Below are positions 17,821 to 26,605 of a DNA stretch of 64,000 bases, one piece after another. Origin of the DNA: Clostridia bacterium (lineage in GTDB: Bacteria > Bacillota > Limnochordia > DTU080 > RSA5); assembly GCA_002919235.1 (NCBI GenBank), contig PKEX01000006.1:1-64000 (forward strand), in the 5' to 3' direction. Both the position numbers and the translations under genes were made by a program. A model generated the notes under the pieces. It saw only the letters and a list, made by a program, of their open reading frames with translations, did no database searches and was not told the origin of the DNA. How positions within the stretch are numbered: the stretch's first letter is position 1; each line of letters starts with the position of its first letter.

Positions 17821-19014
17821 TCACCTCCCGGCTCCCGCCCGGCTCTGCGCCGCGCTGGCCAGGAGCACTTCGGCCACCTCTGGCCGGGTGAACTCCTCCG
17901 GCAGCCTTTCGCCCCGGCGCAGGAGCTCGCGCACGCGGGTGCCGCTCAGGGCGACGCGGCTCCCGCTGCCGTGGGGGCACGTCCTGGCCGTTGCCATCCC
18001 GCCGCAGGCCCGGCAGTAGAAGGCGTGATCGAACTTCAAAGGGATGATGCCCAGCTCTTCCGGGGTGAAGCGGTCAAAGATCCGCTGGGCGTCGAAGGTG
18101 CCGTAGAAGCTGCCGACCCCCGCGTGGTCGCGGCCCACGATGAAGTGGGTGCAGCCGTAGTTCTTGCGGCAGAGCGCGTGGAACACCGCTTCCCTGGGCC
18201 CCGCGTACCGCATGCTCGCGGGAAACGCGGCCAGCAGCACCCGCTCCTTGGGAAAGTAGCCGTCGATCAACCGGAGATAGCAGCGAAAGCGGGTCGGCGC
18301 GTCGAGATCGTCCTCCTTGGTCGCCCCCGCCAGGGGATGGATGAGGAGGCCGTCCACCATCTCCAGGGCGCACTTTTGGAGGTACTCGTGGGCCCGGTGA
18401 ATAGGATTCCGGGTCTGAAAGGCGACGACGGTCCGCCAGCCCCGCTCGCGGAAGAGGCGGCGGGTCTGCCGGGGCCAGAGGAAGTACGGCGCGAGGTCGC
18501 CTTCCTCTTCCAGCGCCAGGTCGAGGACGGTGACGGGACCGGCTACGTACCAGTCGCCTTGTTCAAGAAGGGCCTGCACCCCGGGATGGCGGGTGTCGGT
18601 GGTGCCGTAGACCTGGAAGGCCTCCTCATTCTTGTCCGGCCGGTAGACCTCCTCGACGTCGACCACGGCCACCCGCCGGCCGCGGTAAGCCAGGGCCACT
18701 TGCCCACAGCCGCGGAGCCTCGCGGCGTCGTCGCCGCTCACCGGCAGCGTGACGGGGAGGGGCCAGACCAGGCCGCTGGCCAGCCGCATCTCGTGGACGA
18801 CCCGGTGGTAGTCGGCTCGGCCCATAAAGCCCGTGAGGGGACTGTAGGCGCCCATTCCCAGCATCCGCAGGTCGGACAAGACCCTCCGGTCCACGGAGAG
18901 CGTGGGCAGTGAGGCCGCCTTGGCCTTCAGGTCGGCGAGGCGGTCCGGCGGCGGAATCCTTTCGACCAGCTCGCCCCCGTGGGGTGCCGCCGCACGGGCA
19001 GGCAGCCATGACAT
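17821..19014 (-). CDS. sat: Sulfate adenylyltransferase
   Basis: GAYSPLTGFM, FQTRNPIHRAHEYLQ, HFIVGRDHAGVG, zinc site YCRACGGMATARTCPH, SGTRVRELLRRGE. Confidence 0.95.
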   Translation of the reverse strand: MSWLPARAAAPHGGELVERIPPPDRLADLKAKAASLPTLSVDRRVLSDLRMLGMGAYSPLTGFMGRADYHRVVHEMRLASGLVWPLPVTLPVSGDDAARLRGCGQVALAYRGRRVAVVDVEEVYRPDKNEEAFQVYGTTDTRHPGVQALLEQGDWYVAGPVTVLDLALEEEGDLAPYFLWPRQTRRLFRERGWRTVVAFQTRNPIHRAHEYLQKCALEMVDGLLIHPLAGATKEDDLDAPTRFRCYLRLIDGYFPKERVLLAAFPASMRYAGPREAVFHALCRKNYGCTHFIVGRDHAGVGSFYGTFDAQRIFDRFTPEELGIIPLKFDHAFYCRACGGMATARTCPHGSGSRVALSGTRVRELLRRGERLPEEFTRPEVAEVLLASAAQSRAGAGR

Positions 19015-19224
19015 GAGCAAAACCCCCCGAATCCGAGTGCCGTCATCCGTCTCATGGTATGAGCGGGAGCGCCGCCTGTGAGCGAAGCGGCGATTTCGGC
19101 CGGGCGATGAAAGGAGTTTGGGCGGCGCCGTCGAGAAGTATTGCGGCGCCGGCCGGCCCGGCGCTGCGGCGGGCGGCACGCGGCCACGGCGGGCAGCGTA
19201 GCATGAGGGGATCCCATCAGAAAG

Positions 19225-19452
19225 GTGAGTTTGCCGGTGACCTCGACGACCGCAGCCATCCACTGCCTGGTGTGCAACCGGCCTGTCGCGGACCCCCTTT
19301 GGATCCTGGGCGCCGCGGTGTGCGACCGGTGCGAAGAGCTCTTGGTGGCCACCGGGGCGGACGACCCCGGCTACGACCGTTTCGTGGAGCGGTTTCGCCA
19401 TTTTTGGCACGGCCTCGCCGCGGCGGCCGGGTCCTCCGAGGCGCGGCAGTAG
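19225..19452 (+). CDS. Anti-sigma-G factor Gin (CsfB) family
   Basis: CLVCNRPVADPLWILGAAVCDRCEELLV CxxC pair; position upstream of yaaO/tmk as in B. subtilis. Confidence 0.75.
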   Translation: MSLPVTSTTAAIHCLVCNRPVADPLWILGAAVCDRCEELLVATGADDPGYDRFVERFRHFWHGLAAAAGSSEARQ

Positions 19453-19531
19453 CTCGCGGCCGGGTCCCGTGAGAGTGCGGGGCGGAGGAGGGAACGCGCC
19501 AGCGGCTCCCGCGCGTTCCCTTTCTTGGTTT

Positions 19532-21025
19532 ATGGGGGATCGATGGAACATGGCCGATCGCGAGGATCTCCGGGAGAGCCCGGGCCTTGGGTTTCTGGCG
19601 GGTCTGCGCCGCTACGTGGAGCGGGCGGTGGTCCGGTTTCACACGCCCGGCCACCGGGGAGGGAGGTGGGTCCACCCCGGTTGGGCCCGCTCCGTGGGGC
19701 GCGACGCCCTGGCCCTCGACATGTCGGACGTGCTGGAAGGCCCGCGAGGTCCCGGCGACTGGGCAGGAGAGCTGCGGCGGGCGGAGGAGCGGGCGGCGCG
19801 CCTCTTCGGCGCACAGGCCAGCCGCTTTCTGGTGAACGGCACGTCCGGCGGGATTCACGCCGCCGTCTTTGCCCTGGCCGCCGGGGGAGAAGTGCTGCTT
19901 TCCCGGGCCAGCCACATCTCGGTCTACGCTGCCGCCACCCTCGCCCGGGCGACGCCGCGCGACGCGGCCCCGGTCTACGATGCCGAGTGGGACATCCCGG
20001 GGCCGCCGGGAGCAGCAGCGCTGGCCGAAAGTTTGCCTCTCCGCCGTCCCGGGCTGGTCTTTGTCACTTATCCTGACTACTACGGCCTGGCCGTGGACGG
20101 GCGGGAGCTGGTGGAGAGGGCAAGAGGCCTTCCCGTCCTGGCGGATGAAGCCCACGGCGCCCACTTCCGCTTCTGTCCCGGCGCTCCTGAGCCGGCGCTG
20201 GAGTGGGGGGCGGCGGTGTCCGTTCAGAGCACCCACAAGATGCTAGCGGCGCTCACCCAGGCGTCCATGCTGCACGTGGGCGAGAGGGGGAAGGAGCTCC
20301 TGGGCCGCATCGACCGCGCCCTATCGCTCTTTCAAACCACCAGCCCGTCGCCGCTTCTCTTGGCCTCTCTCGAGGCCGCCGCCGAGCAGGCCGCCGAGGA
20401 GGGGCGCAGGAGCTGGGCCCGGGCCGTGGAGCTCGCGGAATGGGCGCGCGCCCGCATCGAACGGGCCACGCCGTTCCGCTGCCTGTCCCCGCAGGACGCG
20501 CGCGAGCGCTGGAATGCCCGGCTCGATCCGGCCCGGCTGGTGGTGAATGTAGCCGTCGCGGGGTGGACAGGCCTTGAGGCGGCCCGGATCCTGCGGCACG
20601 ATTGGCGGGTGCAGGTGGAGATGGGAAACCAGCGCGCCGTCGTCCTCCTTTTTACGCCGGGCAATACGGCGGAGGACGTGGAGCGCCTGGTGCAGGCCTT
20701 AGAGGACCTGGGCCGAAGGCGGAGCCGCTCCCGGGCGCCGGCGGCGCTCCCGCCTCCCGGCGCGCCCCCCAGGAGGATGCTTCCCTGGGAGGCGGTGAGT
20801 GCGCCCACCGCCTGGGTGCCGCTGAAGGAGAGCGTCGGGAAGATCGCGGCCGAAACCGTCTGCACCTACCCTCCCGGCATCCCCGTCATCGTTCCGGGGG
20901 AAGAGGTGACGCCTGAGGTCGTCGAATACCTGGAGCACGCCGCCGCCCGCGGCTGGGAGATGCGGGGCCCGGCGCACAAGGACGCGGCGCGGCTCGGCGT
21001 GGTCGAGGAATCTGGGGTACAATGA
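19532..21025 (+). CDS. Orn/Lys/Arg decarboxylase-like PLP enzyme (YaaO family)
   Basis: RFHTPGHRGG, SRFLVNGTSGGIHA, LADEAHGAHF, VQSTHKMLAALTQASMLH, C-terminal CTYPPGIPVIVPGE. Confidence 0.9.
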   Translation: MGDRWNMADREDLRESPGLGFLAGLRRYVERAVVRFHTPGHRGGRWVHPGWARSVGRDALALDMSDVLEGPRGPGDWAGELRRAEERAARLFGAQASRFLVNGTSGGIHAAVFALAAGGEVLLSRASHISVYAAATLARATPRDAAPVYDAEWDIPGPPGAAALAESLPLRRPGLVFVTYPDYYGLAVDGRELVERARGLPVLADEAHGAHFRFCPGAPEPALEWGAAVSVQSTHKMLAALTQASMLHVGERGKELLGRIDRALSLFQTTSPSPLLLASLEAAAEQAAEEGRRSWARAVELAEWARARIERATPFRCLSPQDARERWNARLDPARLVVNVAVAGWTGLEAARILRHDWRVQVEMGNQRAVVLLFTPGNTAEDVERLVQALEDLGRRRSRSRAPAALPPPGAPPRRMLPWEAVSAPTAWVPLKESVGKIAAETVCTYPPGIPVIVPGEEVTPEVVEYLEHAAARGWEMRGPAHKDAARLGVVEESGVQ

Positions 21026-22485
21026 ACGGGAACTGCTCCGCCGGGAGGCGTGATCCCTTGCGTCAACAGGAGATCGTCGACGATCTGGACCAGCTGCTGG
21101 AGGTCCTCCCCGGCCCGATCCGGGCCGCGCTGGAGCGCCGGCCGGACCTATCGGGGCTCATCGAAGTGGTGATGGATCTGGGCCGGCTTCCCCAAGCCCG
21201 CTTCGCTTCGGGGTTTGAGTTCTTGAGCGAGCACCCCGTGACGGCGGAACACTTGGAGCACGTCCTGCGGAGGACGGGCGGCTTCGGTCCGGACAACCGC
21301 GCCGGCATCGAGCGGACGCTGCACCGCATCTCGGCCATCCGCAACCGCGCCGGCCGCGTGGTGGGGATCACCTGCCGCATCGGCCGGGCGGTCTTCGGCA
21401 CGCTGGACATCGTGCGGGACGTGGTCGAGCTGGACAAGAGCGTGCTGTTCGTAGGCCGTCCGGGCATCGGGAAAACCACCATGCTCCGGGAGTTCGCTCG
21501 CGTCCTCGCGGACGAGCTGCACAAGCGGGTGATCATCGTCGACACCTCCAACGAGATCGCGGGGGACGGTGACATCCCGCACCCTGCCATCGGCAGCGCC
21601 CGCCGGATGCAGGTGCCGGTGACGACCACTCAGGCGGACGTGATGATCGAAGCGGTGGAGAACCACATGCCCGAGGTGATCATCGTCGACGAGATCGGGA
21701 CGGCGCTGGAGGCGGAGGCGGCCCGGACCATCGCCGAGCGGGGCGTGCGGCTCATCGGCACCGCTCACGGCAACACCCTGGAAAACCTGGTCTTTAACCC
21801 CACGCTCTCCGATCTCGTCGGCGGCATTCAAGCGGTGACCCTGGGCGACGAAGAGGCGAGAAAGCGCGGCACCCAGAAGACGGTGCTGGAGCGGAAAGCC
21901 CCGCCCACGTTCGACGTGCTGATCCAGATCGAAGAGAAGGACAGGCTTGCGATCTGCCGCGACGTGGCCTCGGCGGTCGACCGGATCGTCCGGGGCCTGC
22001 CGCCGCTCTTGGAGGTGCGGGTGCGCCGCCCTGACGGCCGCGTCGACGTGGTGAGGGACGCCTCTGAGGACCGGGCGGCCGAGCCGGCCGCAGGGGAACT
22101 GCCCGGGCGCGGCCGGCGGGGGGCCGCAAGCGAGCCCGTCCGCGTTCCCGCCGGGCGACGGCCCATACGCATCTTCCCGTATGCGGTCAGCCGCAACCGG
22201 CTGGAGCGGGCCATCCGGGAGAGCCCTCTCGACATCGAGGTGACCGGGACGTTCCACGACGCCGACATGATCCTCACCTTAAAGGGACAGTACCGCAGGA
22301 TGCCAAAACGCTTGAAAGAGGCGGAGCAAAAGGGGCTTCCCATCCGGTTGATCCGGTCCAACACGGTCCACCAGATTCAAGCGTTCATCGACGATCTCGC
22401 GGAGGAGCTCGAGGAGACAAGCCCCGGGCGCGAGCCGGAGGGGATCCGGCAACCCGCCGGTGACGCGGGAAGGAGATGGAAGTGA
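21022..22485 (+). CDS. AAA ATPase of SpoIIIAA/Ycf45 (R3H-associated) type
   Basis: SVLFVGRPGIGKTTMLREFARVLADELHKRVIIVDTSNEIAGDGDIPHPAIGSARRMQV, VIIVDEIGTALEAEAARTIAERGVRLIGTAHG. Confidence 0.85.
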   Translation: MNGNCSAGRRDPLRQQEIVDDLDQLLEVLPGPIRAALERRPDLSGLIEVVMDLGRLPQARFASGFEFLSEHPVTAEHLEHVLRRTGGFGPDNRAGIERTLHRISAIRNRAGRVVGITCRIGRAVFGTLDIVRDVVELDKSVLFVGRPGIGKTTMLREFARVLADELHKRVIIVDTSNEIAGDGDIPHPAIGSARRMQVPVTTTQADVMIEAVENHMPEVIIVDEIGTALEAEAARTIAERGVRLIGTAHGNTLENLVFNPTLSDLVGGIQAVTLGDEEARKRGTQKTVLERKAPPTFDVLIQIEEKDRLAICRDVASAVDRIVRGLPPLLEVRVRRPDGRVDVVRDASEDRAAEPAAGELPGRGRRGAASEPVRVPAGRRPIRIFPYAVSRNRLERAIRESPLDIEVTGTFHDADMILTLKGQYRRMPKRLKEAEQKGLPIRLIRSNTVHQIQAFIDDLAEELEETSPGREPEGIRQPAGDAGRRWK

Positions 22486-23123
22486 AGGGCGCGCTGATCA
22501 CGTTCGAGGGGATCGACGCCTGCGGCAAGTCGACGCAGGCCTCCCTGCTGGTCCGGGCACTCGAGGCCCGGGGGGTGCCGGTGGTGCACACCCGGGAGCC
22601 CGGCGGCACCGAGCTGGGCCGGGAGATCCGCCGGCTGGTCCTTTACTCGCAGCGGGCGGAGATCCCCGCCGTCGCCGAGGCGCTGTTGATGGCGGCGGAC
22701 AGGGCAGATCACGTGGAACGGGTCGTCCTGCCCGCGCTCCGGCGCGGCCAGGTGGTGGTCTCGGAGCGCTTCGCCGACTCCACCGAGGCCTATCAGGGAT
22801 ACGGCGGCCAGGTGCCCCTGGAGGTGATCCGCTGCCTCAACGCCATCGCGACCCGGGGCCTTGAGCCTACGGTCACGTTCTTGCTGGACCTGGATCCCGA
22901 GGAAGCGGCCCGGCGGCGCGGCGGCCCCGCCGACCGGCTGGAGGCGAGGGATCGCACCTACCACCAGCGGGTCCGGCAGGGCTACTTGGAAATCCAGCGG
23001 AGGAGCCCGCAGCGGGTGGTGCTGGTCGACGCCTCGGCCCCGGCCGAAGAGGTGCACCGCGCGATCGTGAGGGAGCTGGAACGCCGGGAGATCCTTCCCG
23101 GCCAGGGGGGAGAAGGCCCGTGA
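22476..23123 (+). CDS. tmk: Thymidylate kinase
   Basis: LITFEGIDACGKSTQASLL, REPGGTELG, SERFADSTEAYQGYG. Confidence 0.96.
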   Translation: MEVKGALITFEGIDACGKSTQASLLVRALEARGVPVVHTREPGGTELGREIRRLVLYSQRAEIPAVAEALLMAADRADHVERVVLPALRRGQVVVSERFADSTEAYQGYGGQVPLEVIRCLNAIATRGLEPTVTFLLDLDPEEAARRRGGPADRLEARDRTYHQRVRQGYLEIQRRSPQRVVLVDASAPAEEVHRAIVRELERREILPGQGGEGP

Positions 23124-23572
23124 AGGTGAGCCATTCCAAGCGGCGGCAGGCGCCGATCTCCCCGCCGAAAGGGGAGGCCAAGAGGAGCGCCGGCATTCGC
23201 CACGGCGCGTTCCTGGAGGCGCTCCAGGCCGCCGAGGCGGTGAGCGGGACGGCGCCGCCGGGGGACGCCGGTCTCGAGCCCGTGGAGGCGGCGGCGCGGG
23301 CCCTCAAGGAGTCTCCGACCTTCGAAAACCTGGTCGCGTTCAAGCAGGCGGTCAAGGAGTTCCTCAGCTCGGTCCTGGAAAAGGCTTACGTAGTCCATCA
23401 CGTGCGCAGCTTCTCCCGGCGCGGGCGTCCCAGCGTCTCCGTGCTGGTCCGCACCGTCGACGAAAAGCTGGACGAGCTGGCGCGGCTGGTCCTGGCCGGC
23501 ACCCGGGACGCCATGGCCATCGCTGCCAAGATCGACGACATCCGGGGCATCCTGCTGGACTACTTCCGCTGA
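23120..23572 (+). CDS. YaaR family (DUF327) protein
   Basis: FENLVAFKQAVKEFLSSVLEKAYVV...DEKLDELARLVLAGTRDAMAIAAKIDDIRGILLDYFR; between tmk and holB. Confidence 0.85.
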   Translation: MKVSHSKRRQAPISPPKGEAKRSAGIRHGAFLEALQAAEAVSGTAPPGDAGLEPVEAAARALKESPTFENLVAFKQAVKEFLSSVLEKAYVVHHVRSFSRRGRPSVSVLVRTVDEKLDELARLVLAGTRDAMAIAAKIDDIRGILLDYFR

Positions 23573-23602
23573 GCGAGCCCGGCCCACGGAAGGAGCTTTG
23601 CC

Positions 23603-24616
23603 ATGCGGTGGAGCGGCATCTACGGCCACGACGCCATCAAAGAGCACCTGCGCCGCTCGCTGGCGACGGGACGGGTGGCGCACGCGTACGCCCTGGTGGG
23701 CCCCGAAGGCGTGGGGAAGCGGGCGGTGGCCCGGCTTTTCGCCCAGGCCCTGCTCTGCTCCGGACCGGAAGGAGGGGAGCCCTGCGGCCGCTGCCGGGCC
23801 TGCCGCCAGGTGGAGAAGGGCCTCCACCCGGACGGGCATTGGATCGAACCCCGGGACGGCACCATCGGCATCGACCAAGTGAGGGAGCTCCAGCGGGAAC
23901 TGGCGCTGAAGCCGTACGAGGCCGAGCGAAAGACGGCGGTGATCGACGGCGCGGACGCGATGACCACCGCCGCCCAGAACAGCCTCCTCAAGACGCTGGA
24001 GGAACCGGCCGGCCACACGGTGATCCTGCTGGTGGCCTCGAACCCCAGCGCGCTCTTGCCCACGGTGCTCTCCCGCTGCCAGGTGCTGCGGTTTCAGCCC
24101 CTCCCCCCCGAGACGGTGGCGGCGTTCCTGGTGGACCAGGGCGTCTCCGGGGAAGCGGCGCGGGTGGCCGCCGCCTTGAGCGGCGGCAGCATCGCCAGAG
24201 CGCTGGCGGCCACAAGCCAGGACTTCCTGGAGCTTCGCCGGCGGGTAGCTTCGTGGGTGGACGCGCTCTTGGACCGGTCCCGGTCGCTGCGTTCCGTCCT
24301 GCTGGTGGGGGAAGAGCTTGAGAAAGAGCGGGAGCGGGTGGAGGATTTCCTCAATCTTTTCTTCGTCTGGCTGAGAGATCTCTTGCTGGTCCGAGAGGGC
24401 GCCGAGGCGGCGGTAGCGAACTACGACGTGTTGGCGCGCCTTAGGCAGCAGGCCAGCGCGCTGCGGTCCGAAGGGCTCGCCCGGGCGCTGGACGAGGTGG
24501 AGCGAGCCCGGACGAGACTGCGCGCCAACGCCAACTTCCGGCTCACGGTCGACGTGATGTTGACCAACGTCCAAAGGAGCCTGGCGCATGACACGAGTGG
24601 TGGGAGTCCGCTTTAA
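23603..24616 (+). CDS. holB: DNA polymerase III subunit delta prime
   Basis: IYGHDAIKEHLRRSLATGRVAHAYALVGPEGVGKRAVARLFAQALLC; NSLLKTLEEPAGHTVILLV. Confidence 0.93.
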   Translation: MRWSGIYGHDAIKEHLRRSLATGRVAHAYALVGPEGVGKRAVARLFAQALLCSGPEGGEPCGRCRACRQVEKGLHPDGHWIEPRDGTIGIDQVRELQRELALKPYEAERKTAVIDGADAMTTAAQNSLLKTLEEPAGHTVILLVASNPSALLPTVLSRCQVLRFQPLPPETVAAFLVDQGVSGEAARVAAALSGGSIARALAATSQDFLELRRRVASWVDALLDRSRSLRSVLLVGEELEKERERVEDFLNLFFVWLRDLLLVREGAEAAVANYDVLARLRQQASALRSEGLARALDEVERARTRLRANANFRLTVDVMLTNVQRSLAHDTSGGSPL

Positions 24617-25409
24617 GACGGCGGGCAAAGTATATTACTTCGATCCCGGTCCCTTAAGGGTGAAGGTGGGCTCCCGGGTGGTGGTCGAGACCGCCCGGGG
24701 CGTCGAGCTGGGCGAGGTGATCGTCCGGCCCAAAGAGGTGCCCGACGAGCTGGTCACGCAGCCCCTCAAGCGGGTGCTGCGGATCGCGACCGACGAGGAC
24801 CTCGCGGTCTGGCGCAGCAACGCCTCCCGCAAGAGAGAGGCTTTCAAGCTGTGCCAGGAGCGGATCGCCAGCCACGGCCTGCCGATGAAACTGGTCGACG
24901 TGGAGTACACTTTCGACAACAGCAAGGTGATCTTCTACTTCACGGCGGAGAAGCGGGTCGACTTTCGCGAGCTGGTGAAGGACCTGGCCCAGCGCTTTCG
25001 TTCCCGGATCGAGCTGCGGCAGATCGGCGTGAGAGACGAGGCCAAGATCCTGGGCGGGTACGGCATCTGCGGCCGGCCCCTGTGCTGCGCCACCTGGATC
25101 ACCGAGTTTGACCCCGTCTCCATCCGCCACGCCAAAGAACAAAACCTCTCGCTCAACCCGGGGAAGATCTCGGGCGTCTGCGGCCGGCTCAAGTGCTGCC
25201 TCCGGTTTGAGGCCGACACCTACCGGGAGATCAAGAGCGAGCTGCCGAAGGTGGGCGACACGGTCACCACGCCGCGGGGCAGCGGGAAAGTGGTGGACGT
25301 GCTGATCATGCGCGAGTCGGTCCTGGTGCAGCTCTCCGAGAGTGGTGAGCGGGTTGAAGTCACGGCGGAAGAGCTCAAACGCTCCGGAAAGCAGCCCGTC
25401 GGGGCCTAA
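24588..25409 (+). CDS. ricT: PSP1 domain regulatory protein RicT (YaaT)
   Basis: VVGVRFKTAGKVYYFDPG, ARILGGYGICGRPLCC, GRLKCCLRFE. Confidence 0.92.
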   Translation: MTRVVGVRFKTAGKVYYFDPGPLRVKVGSRVVVETARGVELGEVIVRPKEVPDELVTQPLKRVLRIATDEDLAVWRSNASRKREAFKLCQERIASHGLPMKLVDVEYTFDNSKVIFYFTAEKRVDFRELVKDLAQRFRSRIELRQIGVRDEAKILGGYGICGRPLCCATWITEFDPVSIRHAKEQNLSLNPGKISGVCGRLKCCLRFEADTYREIKSELPKVGDTVTTPRGSGKVVDVLIMRESVLVQLSESGERVEVTAEELKRSGKQPVGA

Positions 25410-26259
25410 GCCGGGCACGCTCTACCTGTGCGCCACACCCATCGGCAACTTGCAGGACATCACGCTCAGGGCCTTGTCTACCTTGCGCGGGGTGGCGTGG
25501 ATCGCCGCCGAGGACACGCGGCGTACGCTCAAGCTCCTGAACCACTTCGAGATCGCGGCGCCGCTCATCAGCGTTCACGAGCACAACGAGGAGCAGCGCG
25601 CGGCGGAGCTGGTGGAGCGCCTTCGCCGCGGCGAGGACGGGGCACTGGTCTCGGACGCGGGAACCCCCCTTCTGAGCGATCCCGGCTTTCTCCTGGTGCA
25701 GAGGGCCATCGAGGAGGGAATCCCGATCGTCCCGCTCCCTGGGCCCTCGGCGCTGCTCGCCGCCCTCATCGTCTCGGGCCTGCCGCCCTACCCCTTCTAC
25801 TTCGGGGGGTTCTTGCCCCGAAAGAGCGCGGCGAGAGCCCGCCTTCTCAAAGGGTTGGCGGATCTCGACGCGACGCTGGTGTTTTACGAGGCGCCTCACC
25901 GCCTGGCGGACACCCTGGAGGAGGCCTGCGCGGCCCTGGGAGACCGGCGGGCGGCGGTGGCCCGGGAGCTCACCAAGGTCCATGAGGAGGTGAAGCGGGG
26001 GACTCTCTCCCAGCTGGCTGCGGACTACCGGGAGCGGCCGCCGCGGGGCGAGTGCGTCCTGGTGATCGAAGGCACCGGCGACAAGAGCGGGGCGAAGCAG
26101 GACCGCCCGGCGGACGACGAGATCATCGCCCATCTGGAAAAGGCGCTGGCCTCCGGGCTGACAAAAAAGGAAGCCATCGCAAAGGTGGCTTCCTTGCTGG
26201 GGATCGGGCGGAACGAGGTGTACCGCAAGAGCCTCGAACTGGACGCATCGCGGCAGTGA
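25342..26259 (+). CDS. rsmI: 16S rRNA 2'-O-ribose (C1402) methyltransferase
   Basis: GTLYLCATPIGNLQDITLRALSTL, AEDTRRT, SDAGTPLLSDPGF, LPGPSALLAALIVSG. Confidence 0.94.
   Translation: MVSGLKSRRKSSNAPESSPSGPKPGTLYLCATPIGNLQDITLRALSTLRGVAWIAAEDTRRTLKLLNHFEIAAPLISVHEHNEEQRAAELVERLRRGEDGALVSDAGTPLLSDPGFLLVQRAIEEGIPIVPLPGPSALLAALIVSGLPPYPFYFGGFLPRKSAARARLLKGLADLDATLVFYEAPHRLADTLEEACAALGDRRAAVARELTKVHEEVKRGTLSQLAADYRERPPRGECVLVIEGTGDKSGAKQDRPADDEIIAHLEKALASGLTKKEAIAKVASLLGIGRNEVYRKSLELDASRQ
26163..26195 (-). terminator. Intrinsic terminator for abrB, inside the rsmI 3' coding region
   Basis: Minus strand AAGGAAGCCA-N9-TGGCTTCCTT followed by TTTT: 10-bp perfect stem plus U tract. Confidence 0.75.
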
Positions 26260-26262
26260 CCG

Positions 26263-26508
26263 TCACGATACCTGCTTCATTTCCTCCAAGCAGTTGGCGC
26301 AGATGTTCTTGTCGCGGTAGTTGCGCACACCGTCCGCGCTGCCGCAGAAGATGCACGCCGGCTCGTACTTCTTGAGGATGATCTTCTCCCCGTCGACGTA
26401 GATCTCCAAAGCGTCCTTTTCCGCGATCTGAAGCGTCCGGCGCAGCTCGATCGGGATGACAACGCGGCCTAGCTCGTCCACTTTGCGGACGATCCCTGTG
26501 GATTTCAC
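26263..26508 (-). CDS. abrB: AbrB family transition-state regulator with C-terminal CxxC pair
   Basis: MKSTGIVRKVDELGRVVIPIELRRTLQIAEKDALEIYVDGEKIILKKY; CIFC...CANC tail. Confidence 0.93.
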   Translation of the reverse strand: MKSTGIVRKVDELGRVVIPIELRRTLQIAEKDALEIYVDGEKIILKKYEPACIFCGSADGVRNYRDKNICANCLEEMKQVS

Positions 26509-26526
26509 CTGGCGTCTCCCCTCTCA

Positions 26527-26543
26527 TTCGACAAAATTCGACA
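26527..26543 (-). promoter_or_regulatory. Tandem Spo0A boxes (TGTCGAA x2, 10-bp period)
   Basis: TTCGACA at 26527-26533 and 26537-26543 (TGTCGAA on the minus strand), downstream of the abrB -10. Confidence 0.78.
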
Positions 26544-26558
26544 TGCAGCGTCGCGTTG

Positions 26559-26587
26559 ATTATACTAAAATTTCCAGGGCGCGTCAA
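26559..26587 (-). promoter_or_regulatory. abrB promoter (TTGACG-N17-TATAAT)
   Basis: Minus-strand hexamers at 26582-26587 and 26559-26564. Confidence 0.8.
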
Positions 26588-26605
26588 CAAATGATCCATG
26601 TTTTA

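Noticed and set aside
19015-19224. SAM or other riboswitch upstream of sat
   Set aside because: No conserved S-box motifs found in the minus-strand leader; only GC-rich hairpin potential.
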